64,000 nt of DNA. Origin: Rhodobacteraceae bacterium UBA6796 (GTDB lineage: Bacteria; Pseudomonadota; Alphaproteobacteria; Rhodobacterales; Rhodobacteraceae). Of the stretch, positions 49,041-58,344 are shown piece after piece. Made by a program: the position numbers and the translations under genes. The notes below the pieces were generated by a model. The model worked only from the letters and a program-made list of their open reading frames with translations, had not been told where the DNA came from and did no database searches. The stretch is taken from NCBI GenBank assembly GCA_002452815.1, contig DKFM01000006.1, positions 310,001-374,000 of the forward strand, in the 5' to 3' direction. Within the stretch, counting starts at the first letter, position 1. Each line of letters begins with the position of its first letter.

Positions 49041-50594
49041 TCAGAACAGGCTGCCCTGTTCAGGGGGCGCCGGCTTCTTCCGGGCGGGTTTCGGCGCCGG
49101 TTTGGCCGGTTCCGGTGCAGGGGTGGCCCCGGGTGGCGCGGCGGGCGGCGGCGCATCATCAGGGCGCACCGAAAGCCGGCCGTCGTGGAATTCGATCTCC
49201 AGCGTCACGGCCCGCGCCGCCGCCGCGCGCCCGGTCACCACGCCTGCGTCATCGCGCACCACGGCATAGCCGCGCCGCAGGGTTTCGGTGTAACCCAGCG
49301 TCTGGCGCATTCGGTCCAGCCGCTCCAACCGTTCGGCCAGCGCCGCCAGACGCTGCGCGGGCGCGCGCTCCAGCCGCTCGGCCAGCGTATCAAGGGCGCT
49401 GCGGTTGCGCGCATTGCTGCGCGCGGCCTCGGCGCGGTTGCGCGCCAGCGCCGGGGCCAGACGCGCGGCCAGACGGGTCAGCCGGTCCTCTTCCTGCCGC
49501 ATGAAGCCGCGCAGGATGCGCGGCGCGATCCGCGCCTCAAGCGGCGCAAAACCCGCGCGTTTGCGGGTGGTGACCATGCGCAGCGCGGGTGCCAGCCGGT
49601 CGGCCCACAGATCGAACCGCTGCCGGGCAGGCGCCACCAGCGCCTCGGGCCGCCCCAGCGCCCGGCCCAGATCGGCCAGCCGCTGTGCCCGCACATCCAT
49701 CCGCCCGCGCGCGGCCCGCGCCATCCGCGCCTCGCCCTCGGACAGCCAGGCCATCAGATCGGCCCGCACCGGCACCGCCATTTCGGCCGCCGCCGTGGGC
49801 GTCGGCGCGCGGCGGTCGGCGGCGTGGTCGATCAGCGTCGTGTCGGTTTCATGGCCCACCGCCGAGATCAGCGGAATCGCACTGTCGGCTGCCGCGCGCA
49901 CCACGATTTCCTCGTTGAAGCCCCACAGATCCTCCAGACTGCCACCGCCGCGCGCCACGATGATCAGATCGGGGCGCGGGATCGGCCCGCCGGGTTGCAG
50001 CGCGTTGAAGCCGCGGATCGCGGCGGCCACCTCGGGCGCACAGGCCTGGCCCTGCACCGCCACCGGCCAGATCAGCACATGGCGCGGAAAGCGGTCGCGC
50101 AGCCGGTGCAGGATGTCGCGAATGACCGCCCCCGAAGGCGAGGTGACGACCCCGATCACCTTGGGCAGCCAGGGGATCGGCTGCTTGCGCCGCTCGTCAA
50201 ACAGGCCCTCGGCCGCCAGCGCACGGCGGCGTGCCTCCAGCATCGCCATCAGCGCGCCCGCGCCGGCCGGTTCGATGTCATCGACGATCAGCTGATATTT
50301 CGACTGGCCCGGGAAGGTCGTCATCCGGCCGGTGGCGATCACCTCCATCCCCTCTTCGGGGCGGATCTGCATTTTCGCCACCTGCCCCTTCCAGCTGATT
50401 GCGGCGATGACCGCGCGGTCATCCTTCAGGTCGAAATACAGATGCCCCGAGGCCGGGCGGCTGACGCGCCCCACCTCGCCGCGCACCCGGACCCGGGCGA
50501 ATTCGCCCTCGATCACGCGCTTCACCGCGCCGGAGATTTCCGAAACGGTGTATTCATGGGCATTATTGCCCGCGGGCTCGTCGATAAGGTCCAT
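49041..50594 (-). CDS. xseA: Exodeoxyribonuclease VII large subunit
   Basis: About 517 residues from ATG 50594; a TTG at 50621 would add nine. N-terminal OB fold (YTVSEISGAVKRVIEGEFARVRVRGEVGRVSRPASGHLYFDLKD, about 15-58). The catalytic domain has VVTSPSGAVIRDILHRLRDRFP near 130, IIVARGGGSLEDLWGFNEE near 195 and SAVGHETDTTLIDHAADRRAPTPTAAAE near 230. A long helical region and a Pro/Ala/Lys-rich tail close the protein. It acts with XseB on single-stranded DNA. It is divergent from purD. Confidence 0.96.
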   Translation of the reverse strand: MDLIDEPAGNNAHEYTVSEISGAVKRVIEGEFARVRVRGEVGRVSRPASGHLYFDLKDDRAVIAAISWKGQVAKMQIRPEEGMEVIATGRMTTFPGQSKYQLIVDDIEPAGAGALMAMLEARRRALAAEGLFDERRKQPIPWLPKVIGVVTSPSGAVIRDILHRLRDRFPRHVLIWPVAVQGQACAPEVAAAIRGFNALQPGGPIPRPDLIIVARGGGSLEDLWGFNEEIVVRAAADSAIPLISAVGHETDTTLIDHAADRRAPTPTAAAEMAVPVRADLMAWLSEGEARMARAARGRMDVRAQRLADLGRALGRPEALVAPARQRFDLWADRLAPALRMVTTRKRAGFAPLEARIAPRILRGFMRQEEDRLTRLAARLAPALARNRAEAARSNARNRSALDTLAERLERAPAQRLAALAERLERLDRMRQTLGYTETLRRGYAVVRDDAGVVTGRAAAARAVTLEIEFHDGRLSVRPDDAPPPAAPPGATPAPEPAKPAPKPARKKPAPPEQGSLF

Positions 50595-50660
50595 TGCCTG
50601 CCTTGCCTGATGGGTTGCCAAAGCTTAGAAGGCCCGCAAACCGAGGCCAAGGGGGATGCG

Positions 50661-51923
50661 ATGAATATTCTGGTGCTGGGCGGCGGCGGGCGCGAACATG
50701 CGCTGGCCTGGGCGATCAAGCAAAACCCGAAATGCGACCGGCTGATCGTGGCGCCGGGCAATGCGGGGATCGCCACGCTGGCCGAATGCGCCGCCATCGA
50801 CCCCTGCGACACGGCGGCCGTGCTGGCCTGCGTCGAAGAAAACGCGATTGATTTCGTGGTCGTGGGCCCCGAGGCACCGCTGGCTGCCGGTGTGGCCGAC
50901 CGCCTGCGCGCGGCGGGCATCCTGACCTTCGGTCCCTCGGCCGAGGCGGCGCGGCTGGAGGCCTCGAAAGCCTTCACCAAGGAAATCTGCGATGCCTGCG
51001 GCGCGCCCACGGCGGGCTATGCGCGGTTCACCGATCTGGCGGCGGCGAAGGCCTATGTCACGGAACAGGGCGCCCCGATCGTGGTCAAGGCCGATGGTCT
51101 GGCCGCGGGCAAGGGCGTGATCGTGGCGATGACGCTGGACGAGGCGCTGGCCGGTCTGGATGAGATTTTCGGCGGCGCCTTTGGCGAAGCCGGCGCCGAA
51201 GTGGTGATCGAGGAATTCATGGAGGGCGAGGAAGCCAGCTTCTTCATCCTGTCCGATGGGGTGAACGTGCTGCCCGTCGGCACCGCGCAGGACCACAAGC
51301 GCGTGGGTGATGGCGACACCGGACCCAATACCGGTGGCATGGGCGCCTATTCGCCCGCCCCCGTGCTGACCCCCGCGATCCAGGCAGATGTGATGGATCA
51401 GATCGTGCGCCCGACCGTGGCCGAGATGGCCCGCCGTGGAACCCCGTTCCAGGGCGTGCTTTATGCCGGGCTAATGATCAAGGATGGCAAGGCGCGGCTG
51501 GTGGAATACAACGTCCGTTTCGGCGACCCGGAATGCCAGGTGCTGATGCTTCGGCTTGGCGCGCAAGCGCTGGATCTACTGCTGGCCTGCGCCGAAGGGC
51601 GGCTCGATCAGGTGCGCGCGCAATGGGCGGACGACCACGCCCTGACCGTGGTGATGGCCGCCAACGGCTATCCGGGCGCGTATGAAAAGGGCACGCCGAT
51701 CAAGGGGCTCGACGCGCTGCCTGAAGACAGCTTCAATATGGTCTTCCATGCCGGCACCGCTGCCCGCGACGGCCAGATCGTCGCCACCGGGGGGCGGGTC
51801 CTGAACGTCACCGCGCGCGGCGACACACTGGCCGAGGCGCAGGCGCGCGCCTATGCGATGGTCGACCGGATCGACTGGCCGCAGGGCTTTTGCCGCCGCG
51901 ACATCGGCTGGCGCGCACTTTGA
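50661..51923 (+). CDS. purD: Phosphoribosylamine--glycine ligase (GARS)
   Basis: Second step of purine synthesis: joins glycine to phosphoribosylamine with ATP. About 420 residues from ATG 50661 with AAGGGGG upstream. ATP-grasp enzyme: N-terminal [31 protein letters not shown] near 75, [13 protein letters not shown] near 140, [21 protein letters not shown] near 215 (signature) and [12 protein letters not shown] near 285. It is monocistronic, followed by palindromic element D. Confidence 0.97.
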   Translation: MNILVLGGGGREHALAWAIKQNPKCDRLIVAPGNAGIATLAECAAIDPCDTAAVLACVEENAIDFVVVGPEAPLAAGVADRLRAAGILTFGPSAEAARLEASKAFTKEICDACGAPTAGYARFTDLAAAKAYVTEQGAPIVVKADGLAAGKGVIVAMTLDEALAGLDEIFGGAFGEAGAEVVIEEFMEGEEASFFILSDGVNVLPVGTAQDHKRVGDGDTGPNTGGMGAYSPAPVLTPAIQADVMDQIVRPTVAEMARRGTPFQGVLYAGLMIKDGKARLVEYNVRFGDPECQVLMLRLGAQALDLLLACAEGRLDQVRAQWADDHALTVVMAANGYPGAYEKGTPIKGLDALPEDSFNMVFHAGTAARDGQIVATGGRVLNVTARGDTLAEAQARAYAMVDRIDWPQGFCRRDIGWRAL

Positions 51924-51929
51924 AACGGT

Positions 51930-52068
51930 GCAGGGGGGCGCTGCCCCCCGCGCGGACGCGCTCCCCCCGGGATATTTGGGCCAAAGTGAAAGAGCTTTCT
52001 TTCTGGCAAAATATCCTCAGGGGGTGAAGGGGCGCAGCCCCGAGGGGGCGCGAGCGCCCCCTGCCCGG
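51930..52068. repeat. Intergenic palindromic element D (purD-sdaA gap)
   Basis: A GC hairpin GGGGGGCGCTGCCCCCC (from 51933), then the core arm CCCCCCGGGATATTTGGGCC (from 51963), the opposing arm CTTTCTTTCTGGCAAAATAT (from 51996), and a second GC palindrome GGGGGCGCGAGCGCCCCC (52044-52061). The right half repeats that of element C almost base for base. It lies between convergent purD and sdaA, so it may act as a bidirectional terminator. Confidence 0.82.
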
Positions 52069-52070
52069 CT

Positions 52071-53450
52071 TCAGCAGTTCGGGACGTTGACCGCCAGCCC
52101 GCCGAGGCTGGTTTCCTTGTAATGTTCGTGCATGTCGCGCCCGGTCTGGCGCATCGTCTCGATCGCCGCATCGAGCGGCACGAAATGCGTGCCGTCGCCG
52201 CGCAGTGCAAGGCTCGCCGCCGAAATCGCCTTGATCGCGCCAAGTCCGTTGCGTTCGATGCAGGGCACCTGCACCAGCCCCTTGACCGGATCGCAGGTCA
52301 TCCCGAGGTGGTGTTCGAGCGCGATTTCCGCCGCGTTCTCGATCTGCTCGGGGCTGCCGCCCATCACCGCGGCAAGCCCCGCGGCGGCCATCGCGGCGGC
52401 GGAGCCGACCTCGGCCTGGCAGCCGCATTCCGCGCCCGAGATGCTGGCGTTGGTCTTGATGATGCCGCCCACCGCGGCGGCGGTCAGCAGGAACTCGCCC
52501 ACCCGGGCGGAGCTGGCGCCGGGCACATGATCCAGCCAGTAGCGGATCACCGCGGGCACCACGCCCGCCGCGCCATTGGTGGGCGCGGTGACCACCTGGC
52601 CGCCGGCGGCGTTTTCCTCGTTCACCGCCATGGCATAGGTCGAAATCCAGTCGTTGATGACATGCGGCGCGGTCAGGTTCTGGCCGCGTTCGGCCAGCAG
52701 CGCCGCGTGAATCGCCTTGGCGCGGCGCTTCACCTTGAGCCCGCCGGGCAGGATACCGTCCTGCGCGAGACCCCGTGCGATGCAATCGCTCATCACCGCC
52801 CAGATCCGCGCCAGCCCCGCGTCGATCTCTGCCTCGGTGCGGAACCGCGCCTCGTTGCGCCGTTTCATCTGCGCGATGCTGAGCCCCGCGCCATGCGCCA
52901 TCTGCAGCATCTCGGCTGCGGTGCGGAACGGGAACGGCACCGGGCTGGGCGCGCTCAGGGCGCGATCGGTGACGGCCTCGGCCTCGGCCACGCTGAGCAC
53001 GAAGCCGCCGCCGATCGAATAATAGGTTTCCTGCAGCAGCACGTCGCCTTGGGCGTCCAGCGCCTCGATCACCATGCCGTTGGCATGGCCGGGCAGCGCG
53101 GGGCCGTAGTCGAAGACCAGATCGCGGGCCGGATCGAACCGCAGCGGCGCCAGATCGGGGGGCGTCAGCAGGCCGGTATCGCGATTGGCGGCCAGCGCGG
53201 CCTCGGCGGCCGCAGCGTCATAGGTTTCGGGCAGAAACCCCGCCAGCCCCAGGATCGTCGCACGGTCGGTCGCGTGCCCCTTGCCGGTGAAGGCAAGCGA
53301 GCCGTAAAGCCGCGCGCGCAACCCCGCCGCCTGAAAGGGCGAGGCCCGCAAAGCCGCCAGAAACCGCCCCCCGGCCACCATCGGCCCCATCGTGTGCGAC
53401 GAGGACGGCCCGACCCCGATCTTGAAGATATCGAAAACGCTCAGAAACAT
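52071..53450 (-). CDS. sdaA: L-serine ammonia-lyase (iron-sulfur dependent)
   Basis: Deaminates L-serine to pyruvate and ammonia. About 459 residues from ATG 53450. Single-chain type: the beta domain begins [24 protein letters not shown] near residue 1-24 (SSSHT motif) and the alpha domain holds [16 protein letters not shown] near 300, [12 protein letters not shown] near 345 and [15 protein letters not shown] near 395. The cysteines in the last two are expected to bind a [4Fe-4S] cluster. The C-terminal cysteine (NVPNC) may plug the active site, as described for the family. Confidence 0.94.
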   Translation of the reverse strand: MFLSVFDIFKIGVGPSSSHTMGPMVAGGRFLAALRASPFQAAGLRARLYGSLAFTGKGHATDRATILGLAGFLPETYDAAAAEAALAANRDTGLLTPPDLAPLRFDPARDLVFDYGPALPGHANGMVIEALDAQGDVLLQETYYSIGGGFVLSVAEAEAVTDRALSAPSPVPFPFRTAAEMLQMAHGAGLSIAQMKRRNEARFRTEAEIDAGLARIWAVMSDCIARGLAQDGILPGGLKVKRRAKAIHAALLAERGQNLTAPHVINDWISTYAMAVNEENAAGGQVVTAPTNGAAGVVPAVIRYWLDHVPGASSARVGEFLLTAAAVGGIIKTNASISGAECGCQAEVGSAAAMAAAGLAAVMGGSPEQIENAAEIALEHHLGMTCDPVKGLVQVPCIERNGLGAIKAISAASLALRGDGTHFVPLDAAIETMRQTGRDMHEHYKETSLGGLAVNVPNC

Positions 53451-53635
53451 CCGTGGCCCCTTTTCTTGGCCCCACGATGCCACGGATTACCCGGCCCGAC
53501 AGTGCCAAAGCGACATTTGAGCGCCCGAACGCGCAAGCCCCGGCGCATCCGCCAATGCAATTTCAGGCCGATTCGGTCTCGCACGCGGGCGGGCGATTGC
53601 CTATAACCACCGCAAACCCCTTGCAGGAGCTGCCC

Positions 53636-54421
53636 ATGCCCGCCGAACTTTCCCCGATCGACAAGGCGAAATTCGCCGCCGCCCGCCGTGCCGTTGACTT
53701 CGTGGAGGACGGCATGAAGGTGGGGCTTGGCACCGGATCGACCGCCGCCTGGATGGTGCGCTGCCTGGGCGAGATGGTGCGCGAGGAAGGCTTGCGGATC
53801 ACCGGCGTGCCGACCAGTTCGCGCACCGCCGATCTGGCGCGGCAGGTGGGCATCACCGTCGTCGGGCTGGACGAGGCGAAATGGCTGGACCTGACGATTG
53901 ACGGCGCCGACGAATTCGACCCCGACCTGAACCTGATCAAGGGCGGCGGCGGTGCGCTGCTGCAAGAAAAGATCGTGGCCACCGCCTCCGATCAGATGAT
54001 CGTCATCACCGATGCCGCCAAAGAGGTGGCACAGCTGGGCGGCTTCCCGCTGCCGGTCGAGGTGGTGCCCTTCGGTTGGCAGACCTCGCGCGCGCTGATC
54101 GAGGAAATGCTGGTCAGCATGGATGTGCTGGGCCGCACCACCACGCTGCGCCTGAACGGCAGCCAGCCCTTCGTGACCGACGAAGGCAACTATATCGTTG
54201 ATCTGCACCTGAACCGGATCGGCAATGCCCGGCAGCTGAGCCTGGTGCTGAACCAGATCCCGGGCGTGGTGGAAAACGGGCTGTTCATCGACATCTGCGA
54301 CAAGGTCATCATCGGCGGCGCCGATGGCAAGGTCGAGATCCGCGACATCAACGAAGGCACCGTCGCGCATGAGCGCATCGACTTTGCCGAGGAAAGCAAC
54401 ATCTTCAGCGATCTGGACTGA
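53636..54421 (+). CDS. rpiA: Ribose-5-phosphate isomerase A
   Basis: Interconverts ribose-5-phosphate and ribulose-5-phosphate. About 261 residues from ATG 53636 with CAGGAG upstream. Motifs: GLGTGSTAAWMV near 29, TSSRTADLARQ near 62, DLTIDGADEFDPDLNLIKGGGGALLQEKI near 83-111 with the catalytic Asp/Glu/Lys set, and QTSRALIEE. A terminator follows. It stands just before gor; a link with NADPH supply is plausible but unproven. Confidence 0.96.
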   Translation: MPAELSPIDKAKFAAARRAVDFVEDGMKVGLGTGSTAAWMVRCLGEMVREEGLRITGVPTSSRTADLARQVGITVVGLDEAKWLDLTIDGADEFDPDLNLIKGGGGALLQEKIVATASDQMIVITDAAKEVAQLGGFPLPVEVVPFGWQTSRALIEEMLVSMDVLGRTTTLRLNGSQPFVTDEGNYIVDLHLNRIGNARQLSLVLNQIPGVVENGLFIDICDKVIIGGADGKVEIRDINEGTVAHERIDFAEESNIFSDLD

Positions 54422-54430
54422 CGGCAGGCC

Positions 54431-54448
54431 AGCCCGACCCGGGCTTTT
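54431..54448 (+). terminator. Terminator after rpiA
   Basis: AGCCCG (54431-54436) pairs with CGGGCT (54440-54445) around ACC, followed by TTTT. The stem is short (6 bp) and lies ten bases after the rpiA stop. Confidence 0.55.
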
Positions 54449-54530
54449 GCTGCGGTCGCGACATATTGGACGCTGGAAACCGCCCCCGCAGCCCTTATCT
54501 GGCATGGGGGAACGCAAGATATAAGGGGCG

Positions 54531-55895
54531 ATGGCCGAGATGAGCTTTGACTATGACCTGTTCGTGATTGGCGGCGGTTCGGGCGGTGTGCGTGCGGCGC
54601 GCATCGCGGCGGCCGAACATGGCGCGCGCGTCGCGCTGGCCGAGGAATACCGGATGGGCGGCACCTGCGTCATCCGCGGCTGCGTTCCGAAGAAACTGAT
54701 GGTCTATGCCTCGGGCATGCCCGGCGCGGTCGAGGAAGCGCGCGCCTATGGCTGGGACGCGCAGATCGGCGGCTTCGATTGGACCGCCTTCCGCGCCAAG
54801 CTCGATGCCGAACTGACCCGGCTGGAAAAGATCTATCGCGCGGGCCAGCAGAACGCCGGCGTCACGGTCTATGACCAGCGCGCGACCGTCGCGGGCCCGC
54901 ATGAGGTGCGGCTGGCCGATGGTCAGGTGGTTACCACCAAGCATATTCTGGTCGCGACCGGCGGGCGCCCCTTCGTGCCGGACTTCCCGGGCCGCGAACA
55001 TGTTCTGACCTCGAACGAGATTTTCCAGCTGCCCGAACTGCCCAAACGCCTGCTGATTGTCGGCGGTGGCTATATCGCCTGTGAATTTGCGGGCATCATG
55101 GCCGGGCTGGGCGTGCAGGTCACGCAGATCAACCGCTCGGCCCTGCTGCGCGGGTTTGATGCCGAATGCCGCGATCTGATCGTGGCGCAGATGCAGGCGC
55201 ACGGTATCGCGATTCATACCGGCATCGTGATCGACCGGATCGAAAAGACCGATGCGGGCCTGAAGATCCACGGCTCGGATCTGCGCGACGACACCTTCGA
55301 TGCGGTGCTCTATGCCACCGGCCGCGTGCCCTATACCGAGGGGCTCGGGCTGGCCGAGGCCGGGGTCGAGCTGGCCGAGAATGGCGCGGTCAAGGTCGAC
55401 GACTGGTCTCAGACCAACATCCCCTCGATCTACGCCGTGGGCGACGTGACCGACCGGATTCAACTGACGCCGGTCGCGATCCGCGAAGGCCACGCCTTTG
55501 CCGATACCGTCTTTGGCGCGATGCCGCGCAAGGTCGACCACGATCTGGTCGCCTCGGCCGTCTTCACCCAGCCCGAATTCGGCACCGTCGGCCTGAGCGA
55601 AGAGGCCGCCCGCGAGCGCGGCCCGATCGAGGTTTATGTCTCGGCCTTCCGTCCGATGCGATCAAGCTTTGCGGGGGCGGACGACCGGGTGCTGATGAAA
55701 CTGGTCGTGTGCAAGGAAACGCAGCGCGTTCTGGGCTGCCACATCGTGGCCCCGGATGCGGGCGAGATGATCCAGATGGTGGCCATCGCCATCAAGATGG
55801 GCGCAAGCAAGGCACAGTTCGACGCGACCTGCGCGGTGCATCCCACCATGGCCGAAGAGCTGGTGACGATGCGCAAACCTGTGCGGCACGCATGA
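54531..55895 (+). CDS. gor: Glutathione-disulfide reductase
   Basis: FAD enzyme that reduces glutathione disulfide with NADPH. 454 residues from ATG 54531 with AAGGGGCG. FAD-binding GGGSGGVRAARIAA near 12-25; redox disulfide GGTCVIRGCVPKK near 42-54; NADPH site VGGGYIACEFAGIMAGLG near 170; YAVGDVTDRIQLTPVA near 300; C-terminal catalytic CAVHPTMAEELVTM near 430. Its stop overlaps the start of a possible 24-residue ORF as ATGA. Confidence 0.94.
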   Translation: MAEMSFDYDLFVIGGGSGGVRAARIAAAEHGARVALAEEYRMGGTCVIRGCVPKKLMVYASGMPGAVEEARAYGWDAQIGGFDWTAFRAKLDAELTRLEKIYRAGQQNAGVTVYDQRATVAGPHEVRLADGQVVTTKHILVATGGRPFVPDFPGREHVLTSNEIFQLPELPKRLLIVGGGYIACEFAGIMAGLGVQVTQINRSALLRGFDAECRDLIVAQMQAHGIAIHTGIVIDRIEKTDAGLKIHGSDLRDDTFDAVLYATGRVPYTEGLGLAEAGVELAENGAVKVDDWSQTNIPSIYAVGDVTDRIQLTPVAIREGHAFADTVFGAMPRKVDHDLVASAVFTQPEFGTVGLSEEAARERGPIEVYVSAFRPMRSSFAGADDRVLMKLVVCKETQRVLGCHIVAPDAGEMIQMVAIAIKMGASKAQFDATCAVHPTMAEELVTMRKPVRHA

Positions 55896-55966
55896 TTCCG
55901 CCGCTGCGGGCGGTTGAAATCGGCAAACTCATGCCCAAGTGGCAATGGAACAGATGGAAGAAGTGA
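55892..55966 (+). CDS. Candidate 24-residue basic Trp-rich small protein
   Basis: ATG 55892 overlaps the gor stop (ATGA) and the frame runs 24 codons to TGA 55964-55966, seven bases before hflK. The product begins MIPPLRAVEIGKLM and ends PKWQWNRWKK, with three Trp and several Lys/Arg at the C-terminus. The ATGA coupling and the position tightly between gor and hflK suggest it could be translated, but it may equally be a chance frame or a coupling device. I know no family for it. Confidence 0.4.
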   Translation: MIPPLRAVEIGKLMPKWQWNRWKK

Positions 55967-55973
55967 GGACAGG

Positions 55974-57110
55974 ATGAGCAACGGAGGACCTTGGGGCACC
56001 GGCGGTGGCGGTGACGACGATCGCGGCCGCGACAAGAATCGCCCCGGCCAGCGCCGCCCCGGCGAAGGCGCCCCGATCCCCGAGATCGAAGAGTTCATGA
56101 AGAAGGGCTCCGAACAGTTGCGCGTGCTGATGGGCGGGCGCGGTGGCGGCACCGGCGGTCAGCGTCCCTCGGGCAACCTGCCCTCGGGCCCGGCTTTCAC
56201 CGGCTCGACGCTGGCGCTGGCGGCACTGGCGGCGGCGGGGCTCTGGGCCTATGCGTCGTTCTACACGGTGAAACCCGAGGAACGCTCGGTCGAGTTGATG
56301 TTCGGTCAGTTCCAGTCGACCGGCAGCCCGGGTCTGAACTTTGCCCCCTGGCCGGTGGTCACCGCCGAAATCGTGCAGGTCACCCGCGAACAGACGACCG
56401 ATGTCGGCACCGGGCGCGGCGGCGACATGGACACCGGCCTGATGCTGACCCGCGACCAGAACATCGTCGACATCGAATTCCAGGTGGTCTGGAACATCAC
56501 CGACCCGGCGAAATACCTGTTCAACCTGGCCGACCCCGAGGACACGATCCGCGCGGTGTCGGAATCGGCGATGCGCGACATCATCGCGCGCTCGGAACTG
56601 GCGCCGATCCTGAACCGCGACCGCGGCGTGATCGCCGCCGACCTGCGCGCGGCCGTGCAGGGCACGCTCGACAGCTATAACGCGGGCATCAACGTGGTGC
56701 GCGTGAACTTCAACCGCGCCGACCCGCCGCGCGAGGTGATCGACAGCTTCCGCGACGTGCAGGCCGCCCAGCAGGAACGCGACCGGCTGGAAAAAGAGGC
56801 CGACGCCTACGCCAACCAGGTGACCGCCGGCGCCCGCGGTGAAGCCGCGCAACTGAAGGAACAGGCCGAGGCCTACCGCGCCCAGACGGTGAACAACGCC
56901 GAGGGCGAAGCCGCGCGCTTCAGCAGTGTCTATGCCGAATACATCAAGGCGCCTGAGGTAACAAAACGCCGTATGTTCATGGAAACCATGGAAAAAATCC
57001 TTGGGTCGGTGAACAAGGTCATCATCGACCAGAACGCTGGCGGCTCGGGCGTTGTGCCCTATCTGCCGCTTGACCAGTTGCGCAAACCGACCAATGGGGG
57101 GACGAACTGA
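55974..57110 (+). CDS. hflK: FtsH protease modulator HflK
   Basis: About 378 residues from ATG 55974 (GAGGACAGG upstream). A Gly/Arg/Asp-rich cytoplasmic tail (residues 1-70), one TM (about 77-95, STLALAALAAAGLWAYASFY) and a periplasmic SPFH/prohibitin domain: YTVKPEERSVELMFGQF near 97-113, TRDQNIVDIEFQVVW near 165 and the coiled-coil stalk DVQAAQQERDRLEKEADAYANQV near 265. With HflC it forms a cage around FtsH. The ATG of hflC overlaps its stop region. Confidence 0.94.
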   Translation: MSNGGPWGTGGGGDDDRGRDKNRPGQRRPGEGAPIPEIEEFMKKGSEQLRVLMGGRGGGTGGQRPSGNLPSGPAFTGSTLALAALAAAGLWAYASFYTVKPEERSVELMFGQFQSTGSPGLNFAPWPVVTAEIVQVTREQTTDVGTGRGGDMDTGLMLTRDQNIVDIEFQVVWNITDPAKYLFNLADPEDTIRAVSESAMRDIIARSELAPILNRDRGVIAADLRAAVQGTLDSYNAGINVVRVNFNRADPPREVIDSFRDVQAAQQERDRLEKEADAYANQVTAGARGEAAQLKEQAEAYRAQTVNNAEGEAARFSSVYAEYIKAPEVTKRRMFMETMEKILGSVNKVIIDQNAGGSGVVPYLPLDQLRKPTNGGTN

Positions 57111-57997
57111 TGGCCCGCGCTCCGTTTCTGATCCCCGCTGCCGTGATCGTGGCCGGCGTCGCGCTGTCGTCGATCTTCGTGGTCGACGAACGCGAAAAGG
57201 CGCTGGTGCTGCAATTCGGCCAGGTCAAGCAGATCAAGACCGACCCCGGTCTGGGCTTCAAGCTGCCGCTGATTCAGGAAGTCGTCACATATGACGACCG
57301 CATCCTGAGCCTGCCGACCCGCCCGCTCGAGGTGACGCCGCTTGATGACCGCCGCCTGGTGGTGGACGCTTTCGCGCGCTGGCGCATCGTCGATCTGGTG
57401 AACTTCCGCGAAGCCGTGGGCGCCGGTGGCGAGCAGGTCGCGAAATCGCGTCTGGACAGCATCATCAATGCTGCGATCCGCGAAGTTCTGGGCTCGGTGC
57501 CCTCGACCTCGGTCCTGTCGGCCGACCGGACGCCGCTGATGAACCAGATCCGCGATCTGGCCCGGCGCGAAGCTGCGGCACTGGGCGTCGACATCATCGA
57601 CGTGCGCCTGACCCGGACCGACCTGCCCGACCAGAACCTTTCGGCCACCTATGCCCGGATGCGCGCCGAACGCGAACGCGAAGCGGCGGACGAACGCGCC
57701 CGGGGCGGCGAGGCCGCACAACGCGTGCGCGCAACCGCCGACCGCACCGTGGTCGAACTGACCTCCGAGGCCCGCAAACAGGCCGAGATCATCCGCGGTG
57801 AGGCCGACGCCGAAGCCAACCGGATCTATGCCGAAGCCTATGGCAAGGACGCCGATTTCTTTGCCTTCACCCGTGCGCTGCAGTTCTATGCCACCAGCAT
57901 GAAGCCGGGCTCGTCCTCGCTCGTGACCCAGCCGGACAGCGTCTATTTCGACTATCAGCGCTTCTTGGAAAGCATCGGCGAGACGGCGAAGCAATGA
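57110..57997 (+). CDS. hflC: FtsH protease modulator HflC
   Basis: 295 residues. TM near 7-23 (IPAAVIVAGVALSSIFVV) serves as signal anchor, followed by the SPFH domain VDEREKALVLQFGQVKQIKTDPGLGFKLP near 24-52, YDDRILSLPTRPLEVTPLD near 60 and the coiled coil ARMRAEREREAADERARGGEAAQRVRATADR near 180. It partners HflK. Its stop overlaps the DUF2065 start as ATGA, so all three genes are coupled. Confidence 0.95.
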   Translation: MARAPFLIPAAVIVAGVALSSIFVVDEREKALVLQFGQVKQIKTDPGLGFKLPLIQEVVTYDDRILSLPTRPLEVTPLDDRRLVVDAFARWRIVDLVNFREAVGAGGEQVAKSRLDSIINAAIREVLGSVPSTSVLSADRTPLMNQIRDLARREAAALGVDIIDVRLTRTDLPDQNLSATYARMRAEREREAADERARGGEAAQRVRATADRTVVELTSEARKQAEIIRGEADAEANRIYAEAYGKDADFFAFTRALQFYATSMKPGSSSLVTQPDSVYFDYQRFLESIGETAKQ

Positions 57998-58197
57998 TCC
58001 ACGCATTGATCAGCGGGCTTGCGCTGGTTTTGATCATCGAGGGGCTGGCGCTTGCGCTGGCCCCTTCGCGTATCGAAGAGGCGCTGGCCTTTCTGGCATC
58101 GCTGGGCCCCGAAGGGCGGCGCCTTCTGGGGTTGGCGGGCCTTGCGGCAGGCGTCGCGATCCTGGCGCTGCTGCGCTGGACAACCGGCGGCATTTGA
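57994..58197 (+). CDS. DUF2065 family small membrane protein
   Basis: 67 residues with two TM helices (about 3-22 and 43-60) and the family pattern IEGLALALAPSRIEEALAFL near 14-33. DUF2065 (YjeT in E. coli) is repeatedly found just after hflC. Its ATG overlaps the hflC stop. It may be an accessory part of the HflKC-FtsH complex, but this is inferred from gene order only. Confidence 0.85.
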   Translation: MIHALISGLALVLIIEGLALALAPSRIEEALAFLASLGPEGRRLLGLAGLAAGVAILALLRWTTGGI

Positions 58198-58236
58198 CGC
58201 GTTTTTTGCCGCTCACAACCGGCTCACATCGAATTG

Positions 58237-58260
58237 AGCCTGCGCGACAGGCTTTCATTT
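58237..58260 (+). terminator. Terminator after hflK-hflC-DUF2065
   Basis: AGCCTG (58237-58242) pairs with CAGGCT (58248-58253) around CGCGA, followed by TTCATTT. Short stem, 40 bases after the operon's last stop. Confidence 0.5.
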
Positions 58261-58344
58261 GCCCCGCCCTGCCCTTAGGTATTTATCAGGGGGAAACCGG
58301 CGCGTGCGTTCCGTGACCGGTCCAGAGGAAATCGGGAGCCAAGC

